A stretch of 64,000 nt of DNA from Strongylocentrotus droebachiensis (Eukaryota > Echinodermata > Echinoidea > Camarodonta > Strongylocentrotidae), in the NCBI GenBank assembly GCA_035222895.1, contig JAVYIG010000089.1, positions 1 through 64,000 on the forward strand, in the 5' to 3' direction. Positions within the stretch are counted from its first letter, which is position 1. Every line of letters begins with the position of its first letter. Of the stretch, positions 39,396 to 51,813 are shown piece by piece. Both the position numbers and the translations under genes were made by a program. The notes under the pieces are model-generated. The model was not told where the DNA came from, made no database searches, and saw nothing but the letters and a program-made list of their open reading frames with translations.

Positions 39396-42360
39396 CATGG
39401 GGGTGGGACTGTTCCAGGAGATCTGATAAAAAGTGGTTGGTATGACTATATTAGAAGTAGACTATATTAGAAGTAGGCTACATAATTACTATATACAAGA
39501 ATATCACCTTAAAGCACATACAAAACCTTAACCAATTTTGTTACAAAATAGACTGATTTTTTTTTTTTTTTTTAGTAATACAATTACTGAAGATAAAACT
39601 ATTAGATATGCACTAGTTCAAGTAGACTATGTAAATAAAGCAATGGTGGGGTAGCAATCAACGGGTATTGAACATTGGTGATCTGTGACTGGTATGAAGA
39701 GTAATATTGACTTTGACTAAACTTATGGCCCATGACTCAGACATATAATATGCTTTCAGTTTGAACTTTTAGAGAATATGATATACCGCATACTGTCATA
39801 TCAACTGTACATGTTCGAGCTTCATGCTGAGTTAAGAATTTGATTTGAATGTTCACATTTCTCATCTAAAACTCAATTTCTATCCGCTCCAATTTGACAG
39901 AGTACATTTACAAAGCCCTGTATACATTTTTTCACATGTTTGGGCCACCTACATATACATTGTTGTAAACAATTATTAGGGCAATTATAATGTTTCTCTA
40001 CATCCAGAATTCTCTCTTTCAAATATGCTATCCTTCTCTATATTTGTGTATTCCCCTTCATTCCTATTCTCATTACCAAACCATTATCTTTCTTATATTT
40101 TATTCAAACATACTGACAAATGAAATCTTTCCATTCACTCTCTCTCTCTTTTTCACCTACTCCATTTCTTTCTAATCCCTTTTCTCTTCTTCAGTCTCTT
40201 CCCGTCTTTTTCCTGTCCCTCCCCCAACCCCTTCATTCCTCCTTAATCCTTACTCTGCAAATGTTAAAATACAAGGGGGTGGACAGTGATTCAGCCCTGG
40301 AAAACTAAAAAAAAGAGGTATAAAACAATTAATCAAACAAGCTCTGACTAATAATTGTGTAGAGATGCAGCTCCTTCTCTCAGAACGTATAAAAACGAAG
40401 CAAAATCTATGCTTGCACAAGGTCTCCATGGAGAACCAATAAAAGAAAAGCTAAAATAAACTGAAATTGAATACCCAAACTTCAAAATTAATGCTTAAAG
40501 TCACTTTAATGCTGATAGTAACCTGTACTGTCTAATAAATATTTCAGAGAAGAAATTTAATGACATTTATTGGCATTCATGGAAGAGGTATTTTCATTAT
40601 TGGTATCATTACAACTCAAATAACATCTCTGGAGCAAGTTTTTGTTCTTTGATGAATTCCATAGTAAATCAATAATTTGTAGGCACTCAAAATATTTTCC
40701 TGACAGTAAGCACTCAGCAAGGTTCATACAAAGGTTAATTTAGGGAAAATGGCAAAGAAAATTGAGAGAAAATGACAAGATCTGCCTTTATCAATCACAT
40801 TGACGGACAGGTTTCAATCCCAAGATATACAAAAAGAAATGAACCTCTCTATGTCGTAAGCCAAAAAGTATGATTGAATGAATGTTTCTCAATACTAGAA
40901 AACGACAGAAAAAACAATTTATGCATTTGAATATTATGTTAACATTGAGGCCTTATACTCAGAGCCAGTTTTCTAGTCTGATAATATTAGCCTACTTTAA
41001 TAAGAAGAGTTCCTTTCCTAATCGTCTTTCCTGAAAACCAATACTAAGCCCTAGGATCGTGTAATGAAAAGTGCATTACTTCGCTAAATACAGTTTTGTG
41101 GACATGATTGCCAAAATTTGACATCACTTTGGCTGTGCTGGATTGTTACTAAATTTAGAAGCTTTCCGACCAGTTCAAGGAATACGACAGGTTTTTCTGG
41201 TCAAAGTTATCTGAAAATGTAATTTAAAATGGTCCAACCAATGGTGTAGAGCGTATTGAGAAATGGAGAGGCCCCTTATACCGTCGGGGAGGGGGCGGTG
41301 TTACTGGGTGAATGAAATGCAAATCACAAGGACACCAATTAATCAGATGTGGGAAGGGGTCCCATCACTTCTTTTTTCACATTCCCTTCCCACCCTCTCC
41401 CTTTATTTCACCCCTCCCCATTGTAATTTGATTTAAAGATTTCCTGAGTCCCTCTAGAGTTTTTCTATATTTTTTTTTCTAAATACAAATCCCTCCAGAT
41501 AGTTTTTTGTTACTGCTTGAATATACACATGTATGTGCACTGCATCGAATACTATAGGCCTATAATTCATCTCTTAATAGCTTCAACAAATATCTCAAAC
41601 TCATCTCTTCTGTTAACAATGTAACTGAAAAGCGCATTCGAACATGTATTTGGAAAATACACTACCGGTATATAAATACATTATTATTATTATTACATGC
41701 TCATTTGCAAATTTCAAACCTTGTCTGAACATGACCACCTGTGGGATACCATGGTGAAATGTTGTCTTATTGATATATCAACAAACACATTATGGTGACC
41801 TTTGACATTGAGACTTCTACAAGCAATACAATGATATTACTGCATTGCCATAGAGTAGAATTCTCATGTTTGCAACTTTCTCACACAGTTAGAGAAAGGT
41901 CTCCCGAATACAGAAGAGATCAAAAACTTAGACACAAATCCCTTCAAATTGTCCTCTTTAATAACAATTCCATCTCAGAAAACAAGGAAATTAAAGAACT
42001 CTCTAAACACCTACTTGTAGACAGTGTACATTGTAAACATGAAGGGCAGTGACATGGATTAGACTCTCCATAAAGTGAATACCCAGGAGGTCAACAACCT
42101 CTGCACTTTTACCTTATCTTGTATCTCTTTTTGGCACTAAACAAAACACCCTTTCAACATGTATTTTTGTTTTCATCACTTGTTACTCGGATTTGATTTT
42201 CTTGAAAAAAAACATAAAATCATCCAATTGTTTTCTTCCTACATTTTTGTATACAGACACCTACTGATATATATATAGCACTGATCCTTTCTCTAATTTT
42301 GTATGTTCTCTTTATATTATTATTATTTTGATAATGTTCCTGCAAATTAAAGTCATGTAG
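39396..42360. other. Noncoding upstream DNA with a LINE tail
   Basis: No gene recognised. A plus-strand LINE-type tail is likely at about 41630-41695 (AAAGCGCATTCGAACA ... GGTATATAAATAC then (ATT)n). A CT-rich patch lies at 40130-40220. Confidence 0.5.
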
Positions 42361-42685
42361 ATGCATTCAGGTTCACTGCTTTATGAGAGGAGAGGGGGGA
42401 GATGGGGGACAGAAAGTGAGAGAGAGAGAGAGAGGACAAAGAGAGAGAGAGAGAGAAAAGAGAGAAAAGAGATAAAGAGAGAGAAAGAGAGAGAAAAGAG
42501 AGGGGAAAAGGAGAGAGGGGGGGGCAAAGACAAGGGGTAAACAAAAAAAGAGAAGGGAGGGAAAGTAGTGAGATGAAGAGATGAAGAGATGAAGGGGAGG
42601 AGGGAGAGACACACAGAGAGAGTGATAGACGGAAAGAAGAAGCAAGAGTGTGAGATGGGGTGGGTGGGGGGGGGGGGGGGTTAAG
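42361..42685. repeat. Purine-rich GA microsatellite block ending in poly-G
   Basis: About 320 bp almost free of pyrimidines on the + strand, with (GA)n, GGGG and a G-run at 42667-42680. Long serine/leucine frames on the other strand are artefacts. Confidence 0.9.
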
Positions 42686-45420
42686 TGAGGAAGGGGGCGA
42701 GTGAGCCAGTGGGAACTGTAACTGCACAGGAAGCCCCCATTTTCACATTTCCTAAGCGGGGACAAAAGCCTGGCGACTTAGAGCAGATTGGCAAACCACA
42801 TAAAGCCGGCCAAGTGAGTGGATTTCCTGGAAACCCATTCCTCTGCAGGGCATGATGAAGAAAAGAAATGAAGTAAAATGGAAACTCCTGGTTGATTCTT
42901 AACACACTCGCAGGACAATGACTTTCTCCCATTTACAGCTGCGGTTAGCCTGCCTTCCAGAATTTCCTCCTCGTAAATAAAATATGAGGCTGAATAAAGC
43001 GCATTTAGACTAATTCTCCACTATCGCTGTGACAGTCATACTTGAAAGTGGAGGAACATTGAAGTTTAGTTAGTCTTAATTATCTACATTGCAGACTTGG
43101 TCTGACACATTTCTGTCAAGGGTGAAAATTCACATGGCCTGGAGAAAAGGTTATACTGCTTGCTTGATTAAATCGATATCAAAAGGACCGATCTATTTTC
43201 CTATCCATGGTAGGGTTTACAATAAAAAATAAATTCAAGGAGTAGCCAATGCCGCTAAAGGGTACAATTTTACATAATTCTCAAACTCTAACCACAAGAA
43301 GACGACACTCTACAAGCATGGACAGTTCTCTTGCTTCGTTCTTATTCTTGATTGCAAATTCAAATCCATTTTATTTTCATGCCCGAAGCTGTGAACTCTT
43401 CTCTTGGGGCGGATAATGTCAACTCTCCCACGCAAATCGTACTAAAACAAGCTGCGTACAGGCCCGTAGGTATACATGGCGGAATGAAATGGTGCTGTGT
43501 GCCGGGTCTAAGAAAGCACAGCTGTTTAATATGAGAGGAGCGCATGGATGGATGGTGGAATACATGAAGATGATTCTGCATGATCTCAAAAGAGGAGATC
43601 ATCTTCTTCTAGACATATTGCTTGCTGAGATTTGCCATGTCCCTCCTACACCCACGCACATTCAACGGGAGCAGTCTACGGGCCCCAGACCTTAACTGGA
43701 AGCGTTCATGTAGCTCACCAAAATGAAAACAATGATCATTAAAGCATGCTCTGGGATTCTTTTTTTATTGGGGGTGGGGGAGTGGAACATCAAAATCAAA
43801 TACAAGAAAATTATCTGGATAATTTCATTCAATCTAAACAATCATAAAATGCAGTTTGATGAATGATTTTTATTTAGTGCTTTCATAAATGATACATGAA
43901 AAATCGTATGCAGGGCGTTTTATGTATGTTTAAAAAAATTATAATTTGCCTAAAAATGCAAAGTACATGTACAGCAGAGACAATAACAGTGTCGATGATG
44001 AAAACTAACACAAACATATCAACAATAGGGTACCAAATAGGTGGCGTCATTGCATGAACCTCATGCTCTTTAATTTCTATAAATAGTTGCAGATTGGTCA
44101 AAATTCATATTTAAAAGACAGATCATGACTCGAGATGTTTTGAGGAAACAATATCGGGTTCGAGATCATGAGACTACATCATCACTACAACATACTGTAT
44201 ACAGCACTCCATATATCGCAGCTGGGAACGATTTATTGCTATCGACATGTTCCTACATCTCTCACAGTGCAGTATTCTACAGACTCTTCGATACATGTAC
44301 TCTACATTATGTGCAAACTGCCCTCACGGGTTTCAAGTGTACGATACGCATGTGTGTGTGTGTGTGTGTGTGTGTGGGGGTGCGTATTGTCTATAGGATC
44401 TGAAGCCCTGGCAGGTTGCCTTCTTAGTAGTTTACAGACCCTTGTCAGTCATACTGTGTACGTAAAACATACGCGTAGTGTTTGAGCTGTGAGACTACTG
44501 CCGACTACTGCACCCCCACAGGCCAGGTACTATAGCTGCTCCTGGCATCAATGGGTACAGCCAGAGAAAAGCAGGGTTGGGTTCGGCTCATGATTTTATG
44601 GAATTATGTTTTTAATATCAAATTAGAGTCTGTGACTGCAGACTGCCTTCTTACAGCATTATGCGCTGACATTTCTTGTATGACCCGCTCCCTCTTTCTG
44701 TCATCCCGCATCAAGCGTAACGATTATCAAGATGTCCCCTGTAACCTTAAGATGGAGTCCCAACATGGGCGGTTCATACATGTAGGTAGAAATATTTTAG
44801 TCGGTCAAATACAACCGTGAAGATGATTAGGAACTTATCTCATCTCTTAAATGTTATCACTGAAAAAGAATAACCACTGTATTCCTGTAAATGAATAAAT
44901 TTGTATAAAACGGACTTAAAGTAAAATCATCTGAACTGGAATTGTCAACAGTTATCAAAGAAGTGAAAATGCCACTCAGTGATCAAAATCCTCTGCAAAC
45001 AAAGTATATGCTGAATAAAATAGTTATAGCTGGCAAAATTATTAATATCTCATATCAGAATATTCTTAAAGTCTAACAATTCACCTAAGCCACCTACAAT
45101 TTCTAGAAATAAAGCCTGGTCTCCTTAAAAAAAAAAAACCTGCAATAGATAGTGACAATATCAAATTGGCATCTGCATTCTTTTTGTCTCCCTCTTTCCC
45201 TGTCGTTCTGATGAAGCTGTACATTTCCTTTGACGTGACCACAAATATAGCACAAATTTCCCCCAAGTAAGGATTTACTGGAAAGCATCCAGATCATCTG
45301 CCATAATCTTGTTTAATATCCTCCTTTATCTCTCAAATATCATTTCACTTTTTAGCTTGCATGCTACACTTATCAAGTATATATAAGTGTAAATGCCTTG
45401 AGTGAAAGGTATATAATTCC
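42686..45420. other. Noncoding region
   Basis: No gene recognised. (GT)n at 44351-44376. The region 42710-42960 is less AT-rich than its surroundings and has no long frame with domain character. Confidence 0.45.
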
Positions 45421-45449
45421 TATACTTGCGTGTGTATGTGTGGGTGTGG

Positions 45450-45453
45450 CAGA

Positions 45454-45491
<38 letters not shown>

Positions 45492-45592
45492 CTCTCTCTC
45501 GCCTTTCCTCACTTGGCAACAGCAAACACCAAGGATAGCTACATCACCCCCATCCTCATCTTTCCTTCCACTCCTCCCTCTCCCTCTCCCTC

Positions 45593-45626
<34 letters not shown>

Positions 45627-45830
45627 ATTATAATAATATTTAATTTTTATATAGCGCTAAATACAAATGTCTCTAAGAACTTTACAAATATACTATTACC
45701 CCGCTCATTGGATTCAGTGCTTGCCTGCACACAATGTGTGCACAATCTCTCCCTCTTTCTCTCATTCTCTCTCTCTCTCTCTCTCTCTCTATCCCTCTCC
45801 CCTTTCCACTCTTTCTCCCTCTCTATCTCC
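45450..45830. repeat. CT microsatellite cluster with LINE tail
   Basis: (CT)n at 45456-45503, 45597-45625 and 45766-45790. Between them (45626-45692) is a TATATAGCGC ... TCTAAGAACTTTACAAA tail, LINE-like, in minus orientation. Confidence 0.8.
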
Positions 45831-45939
45831 ATGGGCACCATGCCATTTATTTCCCTTCACACTCCCTCTTATTTTTACACCTTTTCTCCCTCTGTTGGGG
45901 TCTCTCCAACGGCTAATGCCAATTTTGTACCAGCATGCA

Positions 45940-46330
45940 CGCTGCATCCTTTTCCAACCAAACAGGAACAGGTTCACTGATACGCAACAACCGCTCCAAG
46001 GGCCTCTTGAGGAATCTTGGAAAGTGCTCCTCTCTTCGTTTATTTCCCTCCCTATTTAGATCTTGACTTTCCCCCTACACAATGGCTAATTCTCTAACCA
46101 TACACAAGCATGATTCAATGGCATATGGCCCCTTAATAAGTATTTCTCTCCTTACATACTCCTTTTCAATCTTTCTTTCCCCCACCTTATCCCCCTGCCT
46201 CTTTTGCTTCCTCTGTTCATGTCACTTTCTTTTAATGAAGGCAAACATACAGACATCCTTGCCAAACCATACAGAGCATGGTTCACTGACTTGTAGCAAC
46301 CGCTGCAAGTGCCTCTGGAGGAATCTCACA
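45940..46330. repeat. Diverged direct duplication, offset about 300 bp
   Basis: GGTTCACTGA...GCAACAACCGCTCCAAG...GAGGAATCT near 45969-46018 recurs as GGTTCACTGACTTGTAGCAA...GAGGAATCT near 46279-46327, with weaker similarity upstream of each copy. Confidence 0.6.
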
Positions 46331-47539
46331 CAATACTACACACACAACATTCCTCAGGCTAACAACTACATGAGGACATTGTTGAATAAAACCAATAACT
46401 TACAGAGATGTCTGAATGGATCCGGAATCCCTCCTCAAAGTCTCCAAGCGAAGGATCGGAAATGCTTTCCAGGTAGACAAGAAACAAACTCCTCCACAAA
46501 TCCACAATTTCACTTGATCTTAGAGCTCAGTTCTAACTGTATTTACTACCTTGTAGTAAGAAATGCTTTCAAATTACACTTGCTCCCTGTCGAAGTCCTT
46601 GACAAGCACTCAAACTTTGTGAGGAAGGAACAGCTTTATAAAACACCAAACCTTACTAGTAAAATAGTCCGATAGATGACATGACATCAAATTAATTATG
46701 CAGACATCAAAATCATATTGAACGAATATAAATTTCCCCAAAACGTTCACTCGGGAGTATCGATTCTAGGATAAACACGTCCTTGAGGAGCACGACATCC
46801 TGATAAATTCCACTGAACTAGCCGTTTTTTTAAGGCCATGGACCAATGACTCACTTACAGACATGGCATTAGTCTGAACAATATGGAAATTATTTGTGAT
46901 CATGTTCCTGAAAAGAATGTTTAGGATCAATTCTAATCAAAGTGTTCTGCTTCCCAATTAACTGGAACAACAACAAAAAACATAAAGGTAAGGCTGTGAA
47001 TCATTATTACCGGTGTACAGGTGTATATGGATGCTTTTAAAGGAAAACTTGGAAGTTTAGAGCTGTGATCACCTTTTGACAACAATGATCAACTTAAACA
47101 GATATAACAAAATTGACTAATTGCCGTAACTTGTTCGTCAAATCTGTAGGCCTAAATAAATATTCAGAGGCTTTAATTAGGTTTGATGTATATGCCTTTT
47201 CTTCATCGCAGTCTTCTTGCACTACTGTCATCTTTCTACGTAAATTCTTACCAGACTTCTTTCCAGTGACGGGATCACTTTTCCAGATGACAAAGAATGA
47301 ATGAATTAGTAAAATCCCTCAAGACTTTTAATTTATAGTTACTGTTCCCCCTTCTAGATAGCCCGTAAGGTAAGAGCGAGAGGTCAAGAATGTCTCATAT
47401 CTGTCCCCCTTCCTGAAGTCGGGGGAACAATGACCTTACTAACCTTACTATAAGGACAACGCAATTCCAGAATAGGTGTGATCCAACGTCACCGTTCAAG
47501 GTTCAAGAAAAAGTAGGAAGAGTTCGGTTATAGTATAGA

Positions 47540-48008
47540 AGACCCCGTTCTCACTCACTTCGATCTAGGCTAGACCAATCCAGTGGATCGCTCCAGAGGT
47601 TCGCCTTGTTTATGTCCCCACTCACGAGCTAGACCGCTCTTGTTGCTATGGTATAGCGAACGAGCTAGACCGCTCTTGTTCCTGGGGTTGAAAAGGTCAG
47701 CGGGTCAAATGTTTCGTGCGGAATTTCAAACCGAATAGATTGAGTGCCTATCTATAGAAACCACTATATTTTGCTATAATTTCCTGCATAACACACACAC
47801 GGACCAAAATGCACTTCCGGTTGAAGATCGCTTCCTGGCACGGTTTATGTTCCCACTGCACGCTAGATCGGTCTGGGGCGATCTAGGAAGCGAGCCGGTC
47901 CAGAAGATTGCTTCCTGGACCGCTTGTCTGTTCCCACTTGCAGTTAGACTGATCCAGGCTAGATCGATCTAGCCTGGATCAGTCTAGGAAGCGAGTGAGA
48001 ACGGGGTC
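47540..48008. mobile_element. Inverted-repeat element, AGACCCCGTTCTCACTC ends
   Basis: Left AGACCCCGTTCTCACTCACT, right AGCGAGTGAGAACGGGGTCT. The interior repeats CTAGATCG, GAGCTAGACCGCTCTTGTT and GGTCCAG-type palindromic phrases many times. No coding potential. Confidence 0.85.
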
Positions 48009-50380
48009 TAAGTCATTTGGATGGAAGTCCTGTAACATCTGATTCACTTTTAATACATACATCCTATTCTCTTCCAGAAAGCAAATCAACCCACACTTCA
48101 GAAGAAAGCTATACATAGCCTGGCTTTATCAAGAGGGGATAAGGTCATGAGGAAAACACCAAGAATTGAAAGAAAAGGGGTCTTTTGATTTAAGGAAAAC
48201 TGGGAATTGTAAGAAAACTACTAATGGAGAACCAGACAGAATTCCCCTTACCAATCCAATGACAAAATGTCAGCCGATGCAGGAACAAGGAATTTTGATG
48301 AGAAACAAATCGTTTCAATGTACAAAACAAAAAAAAACAAAAAAACTCTGACATGTTAAAGCAATCATTTACTGGAAGCCATGTGAGATGCGTGTTTGTC
48401 AGTTCTACGAACTAGTCGTGATCTAAGGCTCGATCTTAGACAAGTATCAGGGGCATTTGGTTCAAGGTGGTAGAAATAAACAATAACAAATTGGCAACAA
48501 TGAAGAATAACAAAGGAATTGCATTTCTAACTCATTAGTCATGACTAAATGGTAAACGTGTAAATCAAAACTCAAATAAAAACACAGAGGCTACATGAAT
48601 TTGAACTTATGAACTTGTACAACGATGTGATTCTAACTAGTGAAAAACAAATGAAACATTGAATGCAAGTTGTCATCCTACCGGGTTCTGATGATTTTCC
48701 AATACAGTATATCCACTAACTAGTTTCTAGTTAATGTTTCCTCATTAGTTTTGAAGTGTTACGCTGAGCAATTGTAGTTCCAAGTCAGTAAACAATTCAA
48801 TGAGTAGCATGCATATACAGTGTATAATGGTTACTAAGAAAAATAGCTGATGGATATTCCACAAGTTTCTTATTCAACTAGAAGCAACAAAGATGTTATA
48901 GTCAAAGGTGTTCTGGAACAAACTATGAAATGGAGGCAAAACTTCCCTAATCACAAAGTACACAGAGTATTAAAGTTCAAAGGATGCTATTTTCATCACT
49001 TGCTTCATACATGTTCATGTTCGCCGAATTTTAATCTTATTTTGAAGTCTCATTTATGAGATGCACTTGAACTTTGCTTTGTAAGATAACACGAAACATG
49101 AAATCCCCCAGTATCAAATATAACTTGTTTTACACGTATTTCGTGGTACCGGGTAAACGTTTATTAGCATACCCTACAGATATAACAAAGGGGGAAATAC
49201 TATAATATCAGAGCATCCAATGACATAGCATCTATTGTTTTGATAACTGTACAAATTGGTCTAGGTTAAAGGTAAAGATCAGTTTTGGAAACGCCCCCCC
49301 CCCCCCTCTCAAAAAATGAAATGGAAGTTCTTTATTACCAATCATGTGAAAGAATATGTTTTGACTAATACGTGATGATAACAATTTTGCCGGGAAGCCG
49401 CCTACTAATTGATATATTTGGTAAATTATTATATCTATTAGGACCTGATAGATATTGCGCACATGACACGTAGTCCTGTATAAATCTTTCTATGTACAGT
49501 GCTTGTAATCTTACCAAGACTGGGCCAAATTTCTTATCATTTTGATGATTCCAGAACCTTGCAGTACACACCAATACTTATATGCTAGATGATCAACCTT
49601 TTCTGATCGATTCCACAAGGTTTCTTTCACAATGCAGTCGCATGACCATAACTGGTCTTTATCTTTAAACAAAAAGGGTCTTACTACTCCATGTAGTCTA
49701 ATAACTGAAACTGTAATTCCTTACAATTCTAAAATTTAACCTCTTTAAAAGCATGTTAACACTGCCCTCTCCAAGAAGCTTTGTCAAAACCATGTATTTT
49801 CTAGCCCACTTTATTTTGCATACTTTGAACTTACATTAATGTACAATAAAATATTTTTAAATACATAATTTTGAAAATTTAAGTGGAAACGAGTTTGCAA
49901 GGAAAGACTATTGATCATAGCCCTGTGGGGACTTTACATGTACAGTAAGCAATGATTGATATTTGATTTATGTCGGAATTGACATAGTTTGGGCTTCCAA
50001 GAAACTAGGAGGGAGTGAGTGAATAGTTACAGATCAGTTTGCTCTTCTCTCTAGCTAATACGAGAACAGCAGGGGGTAGTCTTGGCAGGCTGGCTGGTCA
50101 CGAAGGGTACAAGTCTGAATATGGTGGTGCATATTTGTGAATGGTATGGCGCCACACAGTGTAAAGCATGAAGCCATGGTCGGTACATTCATGCGTGGGG
50201 CGGTATCTATTCCTCATCAGTGTTCCATCCAATAAGGTGATGCACACTGAAGGATGCACAAATGGTGGCGCACATCTGTAAGTGGTTCGGTGCTGTACCT
50301 ACATTTGCTGTACAATGGTACATCCTTGTGTACAGAAAGGGTTTATTCCCAAACTACACAGCTAGTGTAAAATGTTAATA
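48009..50380. other. Noncoding region with third copy of dispersed repeat
   Basis: No gene. The stretch 49450-49670 is an inverted copy of the repeat at 38233. A C-run is at 49294-49307. Confidence 0.5.
49450..49670 (-). mobile_element. Dispersed repeat, copy 3 (inverted)
   Basis: Carries AGACTGGGCCAAATTTCTTA and CCTTGCAGTACACACCAATA, the complements of phrases in 38233-38579, with few differences. The end near 49670 (TTTAAAG on the - strand) corresponds to the TTAA end of the other copies. Confidence 0.85.
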
Positions 50381-50382
50381 AA

Positions 50383-50754
50383 GGCCGCGTTCATGCTTGA
50401 TTTTGACGGCCAGAATCAGGCATCTGTTACGTGTTTAGTTTAAAACACGCTTGCGTTCATGCTCACTTTTGTAGAATCACCGAAAAACGGCGATCACGAA
50501 CGCCGATCGTAAACTCACAAAAAGATGCGTTTACAATTGTAAACGCGTTTAAATGGGGTCAACGCACTGACCTCTAGTGGGTCTACGTAGCATGCACAGT
50601 GAAGGTCACACAATGCCACACAAGGAGAATTGCCTGGATGAGCCAGAGAAGTAAGCATGAACAGCTACACCGTGGAACTGCGATCACGATGAGCGTTTAC
50701 GATGAGCGTTTCAGATCGCTCATTCTACCTTCAAAATCAAGCATGAACGCGCCC
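50383..50754. mobile_element. Inverted-repeat element, GCGTTCATGCTTGATTTTGA ends
   Basis: GGCCGCGTTCATGCTTGATT at the left and AATCAAGCATGAACGCGCCC at the right; subterminal GCGATCACGA/TCGTGATCGC-like pieces also pair. Adjacent to the minisatellite at 50764. Confidence 0.88.
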
Positions 50755-50763
50755 AAAGATATA

Positions 50764-50884
50764 AGGGTGAGAGGGGTGGGAGGGGTGAGAGGGGTGGGAG
50801 GGGTGGGAGGGGTGGGAGGGGTGGGAGGGGTGAGAGGGGTGGGGTGGGAGGGGTGGGAGGGGTGAGAGGGGTGGGAGGGGTGAG
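50764..50884. repeat. GGGGTGGGA/GGGGTGAGA minisatellite
   Basis: Ten-base units GAGGGGTGGG and GAGGGGTGAG repeated about 12 times, a G-rich strand capable in principle of quadruplex formation. Confidence 0.92.
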
Positions 50885-51813
50885 CACCAGTGAGCATGGT
50901 TTTGGGCAAGTCTCATGAATAACTCATGCCAGTTGCCCAACCAAACATCATTTCCACACAAGTTATATCTACATGTAGGCCTACATTGTACATGGAACAG
51001 CCAGTACCTACAACAATGTAGTCTTGCAACAATTCAGAAGAAAGAAAGTCTCAAACGTGTTTGACAGGACCTGAGAAAGTATGCATGTAGTCTGAGTTGT
51101 CAACACTGTGTTTGTTGACACAATGTTTACATAAGAGCCACAACTTACAAGGTACTTGAAGGACAGGTCTGATTGCCGAGACTACAGGACTATAAGAGGA
51201 GGTACATTGTATGTAGAAAAGTCAACCTAGTATAGCCCCAACGAATGTCAACTATCCACAATGACTAATAGTCAACAACAAGCAAGCAGCCTAAATTAAT
51301 ATCGCAGAGATTCGGAGTGGCGGTCTGTGAACTTTGAGCACCGGCTAGTCTGAGAGTACAGACTCCCATTTGACACTTGAAGAAAAAAAAGGCATAGTTT
51401 CTGGAGTCCAGCCTACTCTTCCTTCAAAATGGTTGTGTAGGATCAATTAGAGCAGCTATGGCCTTCGTATGTTAGTCTAAATCCATCGCTGTCCAGACCC
51501 TGTGTTATACACTGACCGATAAGGGTTTGTGCCTGCAAGCCAAGGTCTGGTTAAACTCTTTGAGTAGACTAAGCACCATTAACGTCAATGCGAGAGCTAC
51601 GATACTGGGAAACGGATGTATGTTGATTTCCCCATTCCCATTTTTGAAATGGCCATCGGGATGCGATGTATCAGTAATACTACTTTGTAAGAGATGGCTT
51701 AATCATTAATATCAAATTCTGAATTTAATTAGTATGATCTTAGAAACGTGTTGGATAACTTGAATGTTTCCAAAGTGTTTGCACATTTTCTCAAAGTTCT
51801 TCTAGGTAATCTC

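Noticed and set aside
42353-42765. Serine/leucine/proline-rich frames
   Set aside because: Artefacts of the purine-rich GA microsatellite.
46082-46675. 197-residue open frame on the + strand
   Set aside because: Begins in CT-rich low-complexity DNA and runs through a diverged duplication (45940-46330); no domain, no splice context and composition like the surrounding noncoding DNA.
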